This document shows, one piece after another, positions 49,076-60,930 of a stretch of 64,000 nucleotides of DNA. The stretch is from Bromus sterilis (lineage: Eukaryota > Streptophyta > Magnoliopsida > Poales > Poaceae). The notes beneath the pieces were generated by a model. That model searched no databases, was not told the DNA's origin, and was given only the letters and a program-made list of their open reading frames with translations. Every line of letters begins with the position of its first letter. The stretch's first letter is position 1. The stretch covers positions 76,827,501-76,891,500 of the forward strand of contig OX465601.1 in the NCBI GenBank assembly GCA_950022295.1, written 5' to 3'. The translations under genes were made by a program, and so were the position numbers.

Positions 49076-50894
49076 AGCATATTGCTTGTCCTCAAGCAAT
49101 TCAGTTCAACGAACTGGACGCGACAAAGAAAACTTTGACAAACTCTTTTGCTTCATTAGATGTATATAAGGATGTACTACGAAAAGAGTTTAGCAAGTAT
49201 TGAAACAGTGCTATAAGGACAATGCACGAAGCAATTCTTCTTTCATGTGATCAGCCACAAACAACTAAAAGTAAATAATATACCGCTGAAAATCAAGACA
49301 GGATCACAATGCAGATAACTTGAACATACTTGAGAGCATTTCGCTAGCCTCCATGAGTGAAGCAAAACATAAATGCAGAAACTCCTCCGGAGTTTTAAAG
49401 GTGACTAGAACTCAGTATTTCAGACTAGTAATAACACAAGCATGCAGAAGATAATGTAATACTTTGGGACAATGCATGTTACACTAAGAATGACAATTAT
49501 GCTCTCATAGCTGGTGCTTTGAAGAAAGAAGGGGAGACTCTCGAACCGTGGCTTTTGATGGCAAGGTTGAAAACCCGTGAAAGGAAGCAAAGACTAATCA
49601 TGTGCCAGAGCTCTTGGTTTTGAAAACAGAGATAAAACATTTTTGAGAAGTGCAACTTTCCAGTCAACGGTGAACGGTAAAGATCTCTCAATATCTCCCA
49701 TGCTAACCATATATAATGCCTTTCGCTTACACATATTCCCTTATCCATAAATCCTTTGATGGTCTACGGAACCTTTTATTTTGCCTCAAGGATGGAAGGA
49801 GGGTATCGTTCCATCTATCATAAGCAGCATTTGGTCCATTTCACTCCATCATCAAGTATGGGGGAAGTGTAACTCTTATTTTTTTTGTTTGACTAGTTAA
49901 AACTTCCGTCAAAATATTTTTGGCATGAAAGATACTGATTTCCCCTCACCGCACCATGAGCTTGTACGGTTACAAAAGGGAAACTTTTGAATAAATTTCG
50001 AGATGGCACAAGAAAGTCTAAGTTAGGAGTGGCCGATAAATACCACATATAGGTAGGTATGGTGGACTCAAATGGAACAACTGGGTTTGAAAAGGAGTTT
50101 GGAAGCACAAGCAGAATTCCGCTTAGTGCGAGCGAAGGCTAGCAAAAGACCGGGAAGCGACCAACTAGAGAGCAATAAATGTCATAATCATGCAGAGCGA
50201 CAAAGCAACATTGAATCGGGCATGAAAGTGATATAACTATTTTGAAACAAAAATATCATCAAGGCAAAATAGACTTTTTAGTCATAAGCATGTGTGAACA
50301 TGTGCCAAGTCAATCAAAAAATTCTCCGAAGGGAAATACCACTTTAGTATGCCAAACCATGAACAATGCAATGCATGTAAATCATTTCAACAACACATTA
50401 TGTACTCTAGCTATTTGAGACTAGCCACAAGGAAAGCATGAACACTGGGAAAGCATTGTAAACATAACACTATGTCGCTACAAGCTGGTCTCTAGATCAT
50501 AAGTACAGGCATATGTACAGAAGTAGAAACAAGAAGAGTTCATACCGGTTTTCCTTGTTGCTTCCCTTCCGTCGATCTTCGTCATTACTGCCTTGTCACT
50601 TGCACGATCGAACGTGGGAAATATAATTAAATGCCATCACGGACTCGAGCTGAACTCTGAAAACAAAGCAAACTAAAGAAAGAAAGGAAATATTTTTGGG
50701 TTTTTAAAGGTTTAAACGAGAGCAAAAGAAAAGAGAAAATCTTATTGTTGTTTTTGCAAAGAAAGAAAGAAAGAAAAACGGGCAAAAACTTCGAAAAGAT
50801 CAAAGAAAACAAAAATAAAACGGATAATACAATGGAAAAGTGAGAAGGGCACGTACTCCCCCAAGCTTAGGCTTTTGGCCTAAGTTGGTAGTAG
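49076..50894 (-). other. 3' non-coding zone of E
   Basis: No maintained frame. It is partly collinear with C 35,872-37,040. A PPT-like CTCCCCCAAGCTTAGG recurs at about 50856, next to the end of the extra ORF. Confidence 0.65.
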
Positions 50895-52082
50895 CTAATG
50901 TCCCCAGGAGCCTCCTGTTCCAGGGTAGTACTGGTGAGTCCAAGGGTTGTATGAGGCTTCCGGCGCGTACACCGAAGTCCTCGGATCCTCCCACGAAGAA
51001 GGATCCGCGCTCCAAGCAGAGGAAGACCCTTCACCCAACTGGGTGATAGTCTCCCCCTGGAAAGGTGGGAACTCACCATGCTCCTCCTCGTCGGGCACAA
51101 CCCCCTTCATGGGGTTATGAAACTGATGCTGGACCACGAACTCATCGAACTGGGTAACATCAAAGGACCATCCGTTCCTGCGAGAAAAATCGAACAAAAG
51201 AGGTGCAGGTAGACGGATCTTGAGTTCCGTGGTAGCTCCGAAACGCAAGATATAATCAAGGTTACCAAACTCGGAAGTCATGGTAACAAACTTATGCCTT
51301 TTCATAGCAGCAAGATCAAAACTTAAATAAGTAAAAGGCTTATCATCGGGGTGTGGGGTGCCATTAAGAGACTCTAGGATAAGTGTGGCGTAAATGCCAC
51401 CAAATAAATCTCCCTTGTTACCGTTCATAGCAAGGCGTCGAGCAATTAAGGCACCCACATTATAATCAAACCTCCCCGAAAGGGCGGTTGCCAGGATAGC
51501 AATATCCGGCGCAGATATGTTGCTCGTGTTGTCACGAGCTAACACCCCTCTAGCAATAAAATACGCAAAATACCTGAGGTGTGGGAATAAGATGCTGGAG
51601 ATCTTTGACCGATGAATATCCCTTGTATCCATGCTACAGAGAGAGTTGAAGACGGTTCTCAGCTCGGAGGGCTGAGAGCTCATCTTCGCCGTCAGTCCAA
51701 CATTCGGTACACCTATTATTTCACAAAACTTTTCCAAAGGCATGGTCAAAAGATCATTGTAAATTTTAAACTCAACAGAACCAGCATCAAGGTTATATCT
51801 AAAACTGTTAATGAAACAGGATGTGAGTTTTTTATACTGGGAAACACGGCACGTTGCGAGCCGCGTCAGACTTGCATTAGCACAAAGATTATAGAACTCC
51901 TCCTTAATTCCTGCAGCTTCAAGGACTTCATCGCACGGGAAAGTCATAGCACGTGCTGGATTTGTGTCCTCAAACAACTCTAAGGGCACATGATCTTCGT
52001 TGTAGCTCACCCTAGCAGTCGAGGTGAAGCTGCAGCTCTTGTAACTCGATCGGAGCACTCGGGCCTTTTCTTCCCAAGCCAC
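50895..52082 (-). CDS. Athila-type extra ORF of E, intact, 395 codons
   Basis: The frame is open without a stop over 1.2 kb and ends SYNPWTHQYYPGTGGSWGH. The first codon of the listed span is GTG; the frame stays open somewhat upstream and the first internal ATG is in ARAMTFPCDE, so the start is unsettled. The sequence resembles the Arabidopsis Athila ORF-1-type family (phrases LTMPLEKFCEIIGVP, SILFPHLRYFAYFIARGVL). No transmembrane segment or envelope signature is apparent. Its position is 3' of the place where pol would be. An acidic Ser/Pro-rich tail follows residue 340. The function is unknown in the family. Confidence 0.75.
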   Translation of the reverse strand: MAWEEKARVLRSSYKSCSFTSTARVSYNEDHVPLELFEDTNPARAMTFPCDEVLEAAGIKEEFYNLCANASLTRLATCRVSQYKKLTSCFINSFRYNLDAGSVEFKIYNDLLTMPLEKFCEIIGVPNVGLTAKMSSQPSELRTVFNSLCSMDTRDIHRSKISSILFPHLRYFAYFIARGVLARDNTSNISAPDIAILATALSGRFDYNVGALIARRLAMNGNKGDLFGGIYATLILESLNGTPHPDDKPFTYLSFDLAAMKRHKFVTMTSEFGNLDYILRFGATTELKIRLPAPLLFDFSRRNGWSFDVTQFDEFVVQHQFHNPMKGVVPDEEEHGEFPPFQGETITQLGEGSSSAWSADPSSWEDPRTSVYAPEASYNPWTHQYYPGTGGSWGH

Positions 52083-52439
52083 CCCTTTGCTCTTCCTAGC
52101 AAACTCATTTATGAAATTTTTGACAAATTACAAAAATAAGGATCTAAACAAAGTGAGTTAAGGCAAACTACTCAACTCACTTACCTAAGGCATAAACTTG
52201 CATCAAAACTTGGAAAATAAAATTCAACACATGCATGCAAGCTCATATAAACAGCACCAAGAGCTACTAAATACTCACAAATGAGGCCACCAATCAAAAA
52301 TCTAATTGGAGGAGTGGAGGAGTTACATACCAGGGAGTATTTGCTCAAAATTTTAGCTCGAATGGTGGACTGTAGAAAGAGATCGAAAATCGCCTCCAAG
52401 GACAGCAAGAACGCTAGAACTGGAGCAGAACTCGTGTTT

Positions 52440-52650
52440 TTGGAGAGAGAGGAAGGAGGGGGAAGAAGACATACCTGGAAGTGGGGTGGCCAGGGGGCAG
52501 GCCGCGCCAGCTGGTCGCCTGGGCCATTGGTGGCCCCCCCTGGTTAGCCCCAGGTGCTTCTGGGTCATTCCCGGCATGGAAATTTTTATTTTTATTTTTC
52601 TGGAATTTTTCTGAAAACTTCACTGTTGAAAATTTCTCGGAGTTCAAAAA
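52440..52650 (-). promoter_or_regulatory. U3-like internal module of E
   Basis: On the minus strand an AT-rich stretch (GGAAATTTTTA complement region near 52580) leads into a GC-rich fold-back block (about 52478-52562, with GGCCCAGGCGACC and GGCGCGGCCTG), then a pyrimidine-rich leader (52440-52478), about 400 bp upstream of the extra ORF. It mirrors the LTR U3 order, but no clear TATA box is seen. Confidence 0.5.
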
Positions 52651-52959
52651 GCTGCAAAACTTTCTGAAAACTTAAAGTAGTGATTAGTATTGTGAAGCTT
52701 CAAAAACACAAAAATTTGGTACAGCAAAGAGATTGAAATCTAAATAAAATGAAAACATAACAAGCTTAAATTTTTACCTATATAAAACAAACTCACTAGT
52801 AAGGTTGATCAAGTCTTACCAACGAACCGGCGATATATAGAACAAGAAGTCTCACCTCTTATGAAGTGGTCATTGCACCTTTACTTTAATGGACATTGTC
52901 CCCACCATAATAGTTTTGTATTTGTGGTGCACATGTAGTGGACAGTCCCATTCTCCAAT

Positions 52960-53430
52960 CTTCACGGTCTCGATATTCTCTATAGAGTTAAGGCCATGCC
53001 TCTTGTCGATCTTCTTTGGAAAATACACCGTGTGTTCTTTATCATCAACGTTGAAAGTGATCTTTCATTTTTTACAATCAATAATAGCACCTGCGGTGTT
53101 AAGAAAAGGTCTACCAAGAATAATGGACATGCTCCCATCCTCGGGCATGTCAAGCACAACAAAATCTGTAAGGATCAAACAGTTAGCAACTTCAACGGGA
53201 ACATCCTCACAAATACCAATGGGGACAGCTGTTGACTTGTCAGCCATCTAAAGAGAGATATCTGTAGGGATTAGTTTCTCTAAACAAAGCCTCTTGTAAA
53301 GAGAGAAAGGCATAACACTCACTCCTGCACCAAGATCACATAAAGCAGTTCTGACGTAATTATTCTTTATGGAGCAAGGAATGGTGGGTATACGTGGATC
53401 ACTGAGCTTCTTAGGATCTTTCCACTGAAA
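52960..53430 (-). pseudogene. Retropepsin-like protease of E, broken
   Basis: The gag frame shifts near 53426. The active-site-like CDLGAGVSVMP lies in the shifted frame, a stop precedes MADKSTAVPIG (53247), and another follows GRPFLNTAGAIIDCKK (53065). The downstream part (ITFNVDDKEHTVYFPKK) runs to about 52980. At least one frameshift and two stops make it non-functional. Confidence 0.85.
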
Positions 53431-55547
53431 GAGTAGTTAGCAAGCATAGTAGATATTGCCTCATTAGGAACTTTTCTTTTATTAGTAACAATATCTTTCA
53501 TATATTTCGAATAGGGAGGTAACTTAATAGCATCAGTCAAAGGAATTTGAAGAAAAAGAGGTTTAATCCATTCACAAAATTTATTATAATGCTCTTCTTC
53601 TTTAGATTTGAGGGAATTACTTGGAAAGGGCATGGGTTTCTGTATCCATGGTTCTCTTTCCTTCCCATGTATTCTTGCGATGAAGTCTTCTCTAGAGTAC
53701 CTCTTGCGTTTGTCGGTTGCTTCTTCTTCTCTTACCTTGGGAGAATCATCCTTCTCCGCGTCATTTCCTTCAGGCTCGGCACCGTCTTCTGTTTCAGCAT
53801 CGGAGGTAGATATGCTGTTAGGATCAACAGCTGGCTTTTCACTTACCATAGGATCATCGGGATTGTCAACCTCCTTGTGTATCTTCTTCTTTTTCTTCTT
53901 CGGAGAGCTAGCAGTCTCGTCTTCTTCTTGTACTTGAGAATCTTGCTCGATCCTCTTTGGATGCCCCTCAGGATAGAGTGGGTCCTGGGTATGTGTTCCA
54001 CCCCTAGTTTTGATGCCATAAGCTTGTATGTCCTGTTTGGCATTATTAGCAAGCAAATCTTTTTGCACGTTAGAAATTTGTTCAAGCTGAGTTTGAACCA
54101 TACGAAAATTCTTAACAAGACATTTAACATCATTAACTGTTGTTTCTAGAACATCACACAAACTTTTGATAGCGAGAGAGTGATCATGCAACTGACTTTG
54201 TAACTTCCTATTAAAGTGGTCTTGCTTAACAATAAAATTATCAAGCTCATCTAAGCATTGGTCAGGAGGCTTACCTTTAGGGATGTCACTTTCAGTAAAG
54301 TCTAATAGAGAGTGTACCTCTACCAAGGGAGGGTGAGTAGTAAGCTCACACAACTTCTCGATAGGCGGTAAATTCTTCACGTCTCCGTCTTTAATACCTT
54401 TCTCCTTTATAGACTTCTTCGCTTCTTTCATATCTTCGGGGTTCAGAACAAGCATGCCCCTCTTTTTAGGTGGTAGAAGTGGTTCAGGAACGGACCAATC
54501 TTCATAGTTCTTGGAAATTTTGCACATTAATTCTTCTGCATCGTCCGGTGTTCTTTCCCTGAAAACACAACTAGCACAACTATACAGATAGGATCTGGAT
54601 TCATCGGTTAAACCAGCGTAAAATATGTCAAGCAGTTCATTCTTGGGGATTCCATGTCCCGGCATAACCTTAAGTAAATCACAAAACCTCCCCCAAGATT
54701 TAGGGAGGTGCTCATCCTGCAATTGTTTAAAGTTATAGATTCTTTGCAAAGCCGCATGTTGCAGATGAGCTGGGAAATATTTATCAACAAAGAATTGGAC
54801 CAAGTCTTGAGGACTCTTAATGGAACCATAGGGTAGTGCATCATACCATGATTTAGCGTCTTCCTTCAAAGAAAAAGGAAAAAGCTTGGCCACATAGAAG
54901 TTTCGTATCTTCTCATCAGTAGTGAATAGGTTACCTAGCTCAGCGAGTTTCGTCAAGTGTGCTATAGCATCATCATTTTCTCTTCCATAAAAGGGGCCAG
55001 CCTCGACTGTAGATATAAGTGAAAGATCAACAGAGAAATCATAATCAGGATCAGTGATGCATATCGGAGACGTGGCAAATTGAGGATCAGGAATAGCTTT
55101 GTTCTTCATGGAGTGCTTTTTGAGAAGCTCCTTAACAGCACCAGGGTCAGAGTCGACACACGGTATGAGTTCCCTGCAAAAATCATCATCAAGAGTAACA
55201 TAATCATCATCAAGGATTCTCTCCTTGAGTTCATCTAAGCACGGGTAACCAAAGGTTTTGCAGGTAGGAATATAGGTAGCAGGGGTCTCGGTCTTGGATT
55301 CTGCTGCAGCCTTAGCAGTCTGAGTTTCTATATAGTGACCAAGAAAAGTAGCATCATCAAGAGTAGTGGAAGCATCATCAAAAGTATCGGACATAGTGAC
55401 AGACTCAATAGAAGCATCATGTAGTGGTAGTGAAGTAAACTTACTCATAACAGAAGGTGAATCAAGTGTAGCACTAGTGTTCAGAACAGTACCTTTTCTT
55501 GTACGGGATGGTAAGATGGGGACCTTGGGGTCTCCTTTCTTACCCAT
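53367..55547 (-). CDS. Gag protein of element E, long open frame
   Basis: About 726 codons from ATG 55547 (MGKKGDPKVPILPS). The central retrotransposon gag domain (about residues 210-340) has FPFSLKEDAKSWYDALPYGS and the FVDKYFP and IYNFKQLQDEHLPKSW phrases typical of Athila/Tat gag. The C-terminal third is highly charged (lysine run KKKKKK, acidic EEDETASS) with no CCHC knuckle visible. The last ~15 residues lie beyond a frameshift near 53426, so the natural gag-protease junction is lost. It probably still encodes a particle protein. Confidence 0.85.
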   Translation of the reverse strand: MGKKGDPKVPILPSRTRKGTVLNTSATLDSPSVMSKFTSLPLHDASIESVTMSDTFDDASTTLDDATFLGHYIETQTAKAAAESKTETPATYIPTCKTFGYPCLDELKERILDDDYVTLDDDFCRELIPCVDSDPGAVKELLKKHSMKNKAIPDPQFATSPICITDPDYDFSVDLSLISTVEAGPFYGRENDDAIAHLTKLAELGNLFTTDEKIRNFYVAKLFPFSLKEDAKSWYDALPYGSIKSPQDLVQFFVDKYFPAHLQHAALQRIYNFKQLQDEHLPKSWGRFCDLLKVMPGHGIPKNELLDIFYAGLTDESRSYLYSCASCVFRERTPDDAEELMCKISKNYEDWSVPEPLLPPKKRGMLVLNPEDMKEAKKSIKEKGIKDGDVKNLPPIEKLCELTTHPPLVEVHSLLDFTESDIPKGKPPDQCLDELDNFIVKQDHFNRKLQSQLHDHSLAIKSLCDVLETTVNDVKCLVKNFRMVQTQLEQISNVQKDLLANNAKQDIQAYGIKTRGGTHTQDPLYPEGHPKRIEQDSQVQEEDETASSPKKKKKKIHKEVDNPDDPMVSEKPAVDPNSISTSDAETEDGAEPEGNDAEKDDSPKVREEEATDKRKRYSREDFIARIHGKEREPWIQKPMPFPSNSLKSKEEEHYNKFCEWIKPLFLQIPLTDAIKLPPYSKYMKDIVTNKRKVPNEAISTMLANYSFSGKILRSSVIHVYPPFLAP

Positions 55548-55604
55548 AGCGGATGATGTGCAGCAGGAAGGATACTTCAAGTAGACTTGTAAATATTTCT
55601 ATGC

Positions 55605-55622
55605 TCCCCGGCAACGGCGCCA
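55605..55622 (-). other. Primer-binding site of E, tRNA-Asp
   Basis: TCCCCGGCAACGGCGCCA on the plus strand is identical to the last 18 bases of plant tRNA-Asp, 12 bases inside the LTR. Confidence 0.92.
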
Positions 55623-55634
55623 GAAAACGCTGCT

Positions 55635-57006
55635 TGATGCCCCACAGGCGTAAGGGATCGAGATAGTCTTCGCGGGTAAGTTAACCCAATTTATTGATTC
55701 GACACACGGGGAGCCAAAGAGTATTTATAAGCTTTGACAGTTGTGTTGTCAATTCAACCGCTCCTAAAATATACTTGCTTGCAACAAAAGATAAGTGGTA
55801 ATGGTAATAGGATAATGATAGTGGCAACAACAAAAGTAACATCAAAAGTAACAACTAATGACCAGCAGGATTGAAAACACTGTAGGCTAGGGAGATGGAT
55901 GGTTGGGCGCTGCATGGGTGAGAGTGAACATGTAATAAATTCTAACAAGGGGCAAGGCACACAGAAAAGCAATGATCATCTAGGCAAATATCAAACATTA
56001 GGCATGTATCCCGTAGGTAGTTGTGCGTGCATGCAATAAGAGCTTGCACAACATCTTTTGTCCTACCATCCCGCTACGAACGGGGCCAAAGGGAACTTAT
56101 GGAGATTAAGGTGCTCCTGTCAAAGAGCACCGGAACAAAGCAATAAAATCAATGGATACATGGAATCCTCAAATTATGGACCATCCCCTTTGGTTTCCCA
56201 AGCTGTCACCTTTGGGATCGCCGATTCCGGGCCATAATAGGTGCATACAACTCATAGATAGGATCTAGAACACAAATATATTCATGAAAACACATAGGGT
56301 TCAGATATGAAAACATGGCACTCGGGCCCAAAGTGACAAGCATTAAGAGCAACAAGTTGAAGCAAATAAGATAAACACCAATCTAGATGATAGGCAACAT
56401 GCCCCCAACAATCTGACGAACTATTACATGATCAAACTCATCCAATCCCTACCATCCCCTTTGCCTACAGCAGGGAATTACTCACACATGTGAAGAGAAG
56501 TCATGGAGGATGGATGGAGCAGTGATGGTGATGACGATGGCGACGATCTCCCCTCTTCGGAGGCCAAATCAGCCTCCAGATTAGCCCTCCCGAAGAAGAA
56601 CAGAGGGTGGCGGCGGCTCCGCGACGGAAACTGGGAAAACGACTTTTGTTCTGGGGTTTTCCCGTCACGGGGATAAATAGGAGTCTCGATAGGGCACTAG
56701 AGGAGGGGGGAGGCGCCCAGGCGGCCAGAGGGCGCGGCCCCACCCCTGGCCGCGCCAGGGGGGCGCCTGGGGCCCCTAGGACTCCCCTTTGGTCCCACTT
56801 CTGGCTTCTGGCTCCTTCGGGTGCGTGGATTTTCTGGGAATTTTCTGGAATGTCTAAAAATCCATTTTCCTTCACACAATAAAACCATACAGGAAGCTCT
56901 GCTGAAAACAGCGTTAGTCCGGGTTAGTTTCGTCCAAATCATGCAAGAATGAGGGCAAAACAATAGCAAAAGTGTTTGGAAAAGTAGATACGTTTGAGAC
57001 GTATCA
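55635..57006 (-). repeat. 5' LTR of E (1372 bp)
   Basis: Same termini as 47679-49061. The TATA core is near 56672-56680 on the minus strand. An 11-bp difference in length comes mainly from a short indel in the AT-rich U3 near 56840. Confidence 0.93.
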
Positions 57007-57603
57007 ATAGCTACTGATCACGGACCCATGGTCCAAAGGAAACTACTCACGTCACATCCGGGAAGCGTCCATGGTGGAGGGGAAGCTCCCGGAGGTCGAT
57101 CCTCCCTCCGGCAGGGTGCCGGGATGGGTCCTGCAGGTGCTCCCGTTCTTGAAAGCGCGGCGGCGGCGGAACAGAGGAGAGATCGCGAAAAAGGGTTCTG
57201 TTTTCGGAAGTTTCACGTCACGGGAGATATATAGGCGAAGGGGGTAAGCTAGGGGGGCCACCAGGGGTCCAGGCGCCCCCCTGGCGCGGCCAAGCCCTAG
57301 GCCGCGCCATCTAGGTGCCTGGGCCCCTGGTGGGTCCCACCTGGTCCCCCTTCGGGACTCCGGAAGGTTCCTTTACGCTGATTTTTTAATCTGGTTTTTC
57401 CCGAATGTTTGGAGCACTTTTAATATGGGGGAAAACTGAAATAGAAAAACAGCAGAAAACAGAAACTGGCACTCGGGTGCACTGAGTTAATAGGTTAGTC
57501 CAAATATGATCAAAAGTGTATGAAAGTGTATCTAGATCATAGCAATATCACACAAAACATGCATGGAGCAAGCAGAAAGTATCGATACATTTGAGACGTA
57601 TCA
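57007..57603 (-). repeat. 3' LTR of D, second part
   Basis: It begins with the TSD copy atagc and continues the LTR cut at 47678. It contains the GC-rich U3 block (about 57245-57335) and the minus-strand TATATA core (57224-57235). It ends GAGACGTATCA at 57603 before the PPT complement ACATCCCCAAGCTTA. Confidence 0.9.
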
Positions 57604-60236
57604 ACATCCCCAAGCTTAATTCCTTCTCGTCCTCGAGTAGGTAAATAATAACAAGCATAATTTCTGTGGTGACATGCTAGCAACCATATAAGAAATTTTA
57701 AAAGTAAAGCAATCAAGGTATGTGATTCAATTCAAGTCATAACATGCAAGAGTCTATATTAGCATTGAAAAAAGCAACAAAAGAACTCTCGCTGTCCGTG
57801 ACTCAAATGTCTCTAAATGGTGTTTGCGTGTAAGAAAGGGGATAGGGAATACGAGGAAAACATATTTTTGTTGAGAACTCAATCTACTAAAGTTTCACAC
57901 TTGGTCTTCTTTGGAATCTTATCTTGACTCGTCCCCAGACCACTAGCCAGTACAAGTCAATTTGATCCACTCCTTTTCGATATTTTGAGCACTAATGCAA
58001 TGGATGAGCGTAAGCACGAGAGTTGACACTTAGGATGGCAAAGAGAGAAGTATGGTGGAGGAGGAAGACAAAAAGGTGAGAAAGGCTCACATCAATGAGG
58101 ACAATCATAGGCGAGAAGGCCAAATGATAGATATGATGTGAGGAGTAGGGATTGCTATGCAACAGATGGACATATGAGCTGAAAAGCTCTCCAATGGAAC
58201 TAGTGGGGGTGCATATAACTTGCCCCTTTCTCTCTTTTTATTTTTAGTTTTATCTTTTTATCTAATTTTTTGGTGGCCTCAATGGCTCTTTCTATTTAAC
58301 TCTCATTTTTCCTCTTTGGGATATTTTATTTTGTCCACTTTGGGATCTTTTCCTCACTTAAGGGCAACACTCTAATTTACAAGAGGGTATAGAAGATCTT
58401 TAAAACTTTACAAGGTACTCAAATCATAAAGAAGATGTAGCTATCATGATGTATGCAGTGTATGCCGCTGCCAGTGTAGCAGGAACATGTATGACATGAA
58501 GATCAAGTCATGAAGAGGTGGATGTTGCATGGAAATATATCTCGGAAAGGCTATGGAAATGCCTTGATAGGTAGGTATGGTGGTTGTTTTGAGGAAAGAT
58601 ATAGGGATTTTTATGATGACAGAGCGTATCATGCCAAGGGTTTGGATGTACCGGCGAAGATGGACGCCAACTCTCGGAGTGAGAAGGAGGCAATGCACGG
58701 CACGGGAGAGGCTAGGAAATATGAGGAGGTGGAAGTGTCAACTTTCAATACTTACATTAGTCCGAAAAACTCATGCACTTATTATCGGTAACTCTTAATC
58801 TAATGAGGAGGTTCACAAAGAGACAAGTACCCCGAGGAGGACTGTATGGGGGTTTGGTTATCCTTGCGCATCCTCGACTCATGGTACGCGAGTGTACTCT
58901 AATATCCGACCCCTCAGAAGAGTAGTGATCCATCTAGTAGCTAGAGTTCTCAACTAGTTTTGTAGGTTTTGAAAATAAATATGGATTGCCCAAAATAGGA
59001 CACCTATCACTAATAGGCTAGAGATCTTGATACCAAAAGTTCAAATATTACTCACATCAATACCTCAAAACTATTGCAAGTTACTACTAAAATTAAATAG
59101 CAATCTCAATTACCTACTTTCAGGACAAGACACAACTCAGTGCAACAACCAACTCTCTTAACAAGATAAACACGAAAACTAAAGAGAGTTACAGCAACAA
59201 ACTAAACAAAAGCCAAGGCTCTTGCTAAAGACAAACTAAGACTAAAATTAAACATGGCAGTAGCTATGAAAAGATAAAGAACACACAACAGTAAAAAGAT
59301 AGGCATGAAAAATCCTATGATGTGTTCTAGATTTTGAAAGTGGAGCGTGTTTCTCTCCCACACAAAGTAATACGGGGTCTAAATTGTTATGAACAGCAAG
59401 CAAAGCTAAATATACTAAAAATAAGACCTAAGAGCGAGATGCTCCAAGCATAGCACATAACTCATGAAGTGATAAAAATATAGTGAGAGGAAGGATGAAC
59501 TGATGATTGTTGATGGAGAAGGGGATGCACGGGGGCATCCCGAAGCTTAGACGCTTGAGTATCCTTGAATATTTAATGGGGATGCATGGGGGCATCCCCA
59601 AGCTTGAGCGCTTGACACTCCCGGATCTTTTTTTCATCATCTTCCATCGCACGCTTGAAAACTCCCTTCATACATAACTCATCATTAGCTGATTAGAGAG
59701 GTTAGTACCCTTAATAAAATGATTTTCCCCACTGGATATAAAGATATTATTGAAGAGCTATTGTTTCTCAAGATTTCCAAAAGGTTTTTTGCAAAGAAAA
59801 AGCAAGCTTAAGGTTTTACAAAAGTAAGGAGAGATAAAACGTGGCAGAATCTGTGAAAAACTGAACAGAAGGTAGTAGAGAATTTTTTTGGGGTACTTCT
59901 GCAACTCAAATCAAAAAACTCAGAACATATGAAAGTTCCGAAATTGTATAGAGCACACTGTTTAAAAAATTCAGCTCAAAAAGATGAACTGCTGATTTGA
60001 TACGATTTTTTCCGTCACGAAGACATAATCTATTTTCTGGACAACATGTCACAACTTTTGCTTCCCTTGTCATATGAGGCTATAACTTGGCACAAAGCTT
60101 GAAAATAAAGATACGATGATGTTGCTAGAGTAGTAAGAATCACCATGACCACTAAAAATAGAAGTAAAAACATCTTGGGTTGCCTCCCAACAAGCGCTTT
60201 CTTTTACGCCTTTAAGCTAGGCATAAGGCAAAGGAA
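57604..60236 (-). other. 3' non-coding zone of D
   Basis: Same zone as in A and B. It holds the twin hairpins (59521-59542, 59578-59599) and the GGGTTGCCTCCCAAC motif (60178-60192). Open frames are short and shared only as decayed copies. Confidence 0.75.
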
Positions 60237-60239
60237 AAC

Positions 60240-60930
60240 TCAAGTTTTATCAAGAGAAAGAGAATAGCTAGCCCGTGTAACAGACTCAAAAGGTAACTTG
60301 ATTTTATTTCTAGGGAAGTGTTCCATCCCATTTTTGAGAGGGAATTGAAATTTTATATTCCCCTCTTTCATGTCAATAACAGCACCAACGGTGCGAAGAA
60401 AAGGACGTCCCAAAATAATTGGACATAAAGGTTCACACTCTATATCCATAATAATAAAATCAACTGGAACATATTTGTTATTGACAATGATAAGAACATC
60501 GTCGATATTCCCTAAAGGTTTCTTTACGGAAGAATCAACAATACGAACACCAAAAGAACAAGAATCAAAAGGTTTCAATTCAAACATCATACATTCTCTT
60601 GGGCATGACGGAGGTACTAGCTCCAACGTCACATAAAGCATAGCAAGAGAAGTTATTTAATTTAATTTTGATCATAGGGTCCCAACCATCATCTAGCTTC
60701 CTAGGTATGGAGGCTTCTATCCTAAGCTTCTCCTCCCTAGCTTTTATGAGAGCATTAGTGATATGCTCTGTGAAGGCAAGCTTGAGTGTGCTAGTGTGGG
60801 AGTCTCTAGACATTTTGTGTAACACGCCGATAACTTCTGAGAGGGTGCAACTATAAAAATCAATATCACTACTATCAAAGGTGGTAGTAGTGTCATCTAG
60901 GCTCACTTGTTTGAAACCCTCTATGTTCAT
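60240..60930 (-). pseudogene. Retropepsin-like protease of D, frameshifted
   Basis: The segment 60930-60580 ends with the active-site-like CDVGASTSVMPKRMYD. The frame then shifts near 60600, and 60641-60240 carries CPIILGRPFLRTVGAVIDMK, the flap and C-terminal half. It belongs to the aspartic proteases of gypsy elements. No RT follows. Confidence 0.85.

Larger units (their letters stand above)
47679..57006 (-). mobile_element. Element E: complete non-autonomous gypsy element
   Basis: 9328 bp with two LTRs (47679-49061 and 55635-57006), a tRNA-Asp PBS, PPT and a perfect 5-bp target duplication atagc (47674-47678 and 57007-57011). On the minus strand the coding order is gag (55547-53367), a damaged protease (about 53430-52960), a GC-rich internal block, and a 395-codon extra ORF (52082-50895). 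RT, RNase H and integrase are absent. LTR differences are few (about 8 in the first 230 bases, fewer later), so it is the youngest datable insertion here. Confidence 0.93.

Noticed and set aside
50895..52082. Envelope-like protein in element E
   Set aside because: No signal peptide, transmembrane segment or cleavage-like motif is seen; resemblance is to the Athila ORF family instead.
53547..54149. 200-codon plus-strand hydrophobic frame
   Set aside because: Antisense shadow of the gag of element E, whose lysine/glutamate runs read as Phe/Leu.
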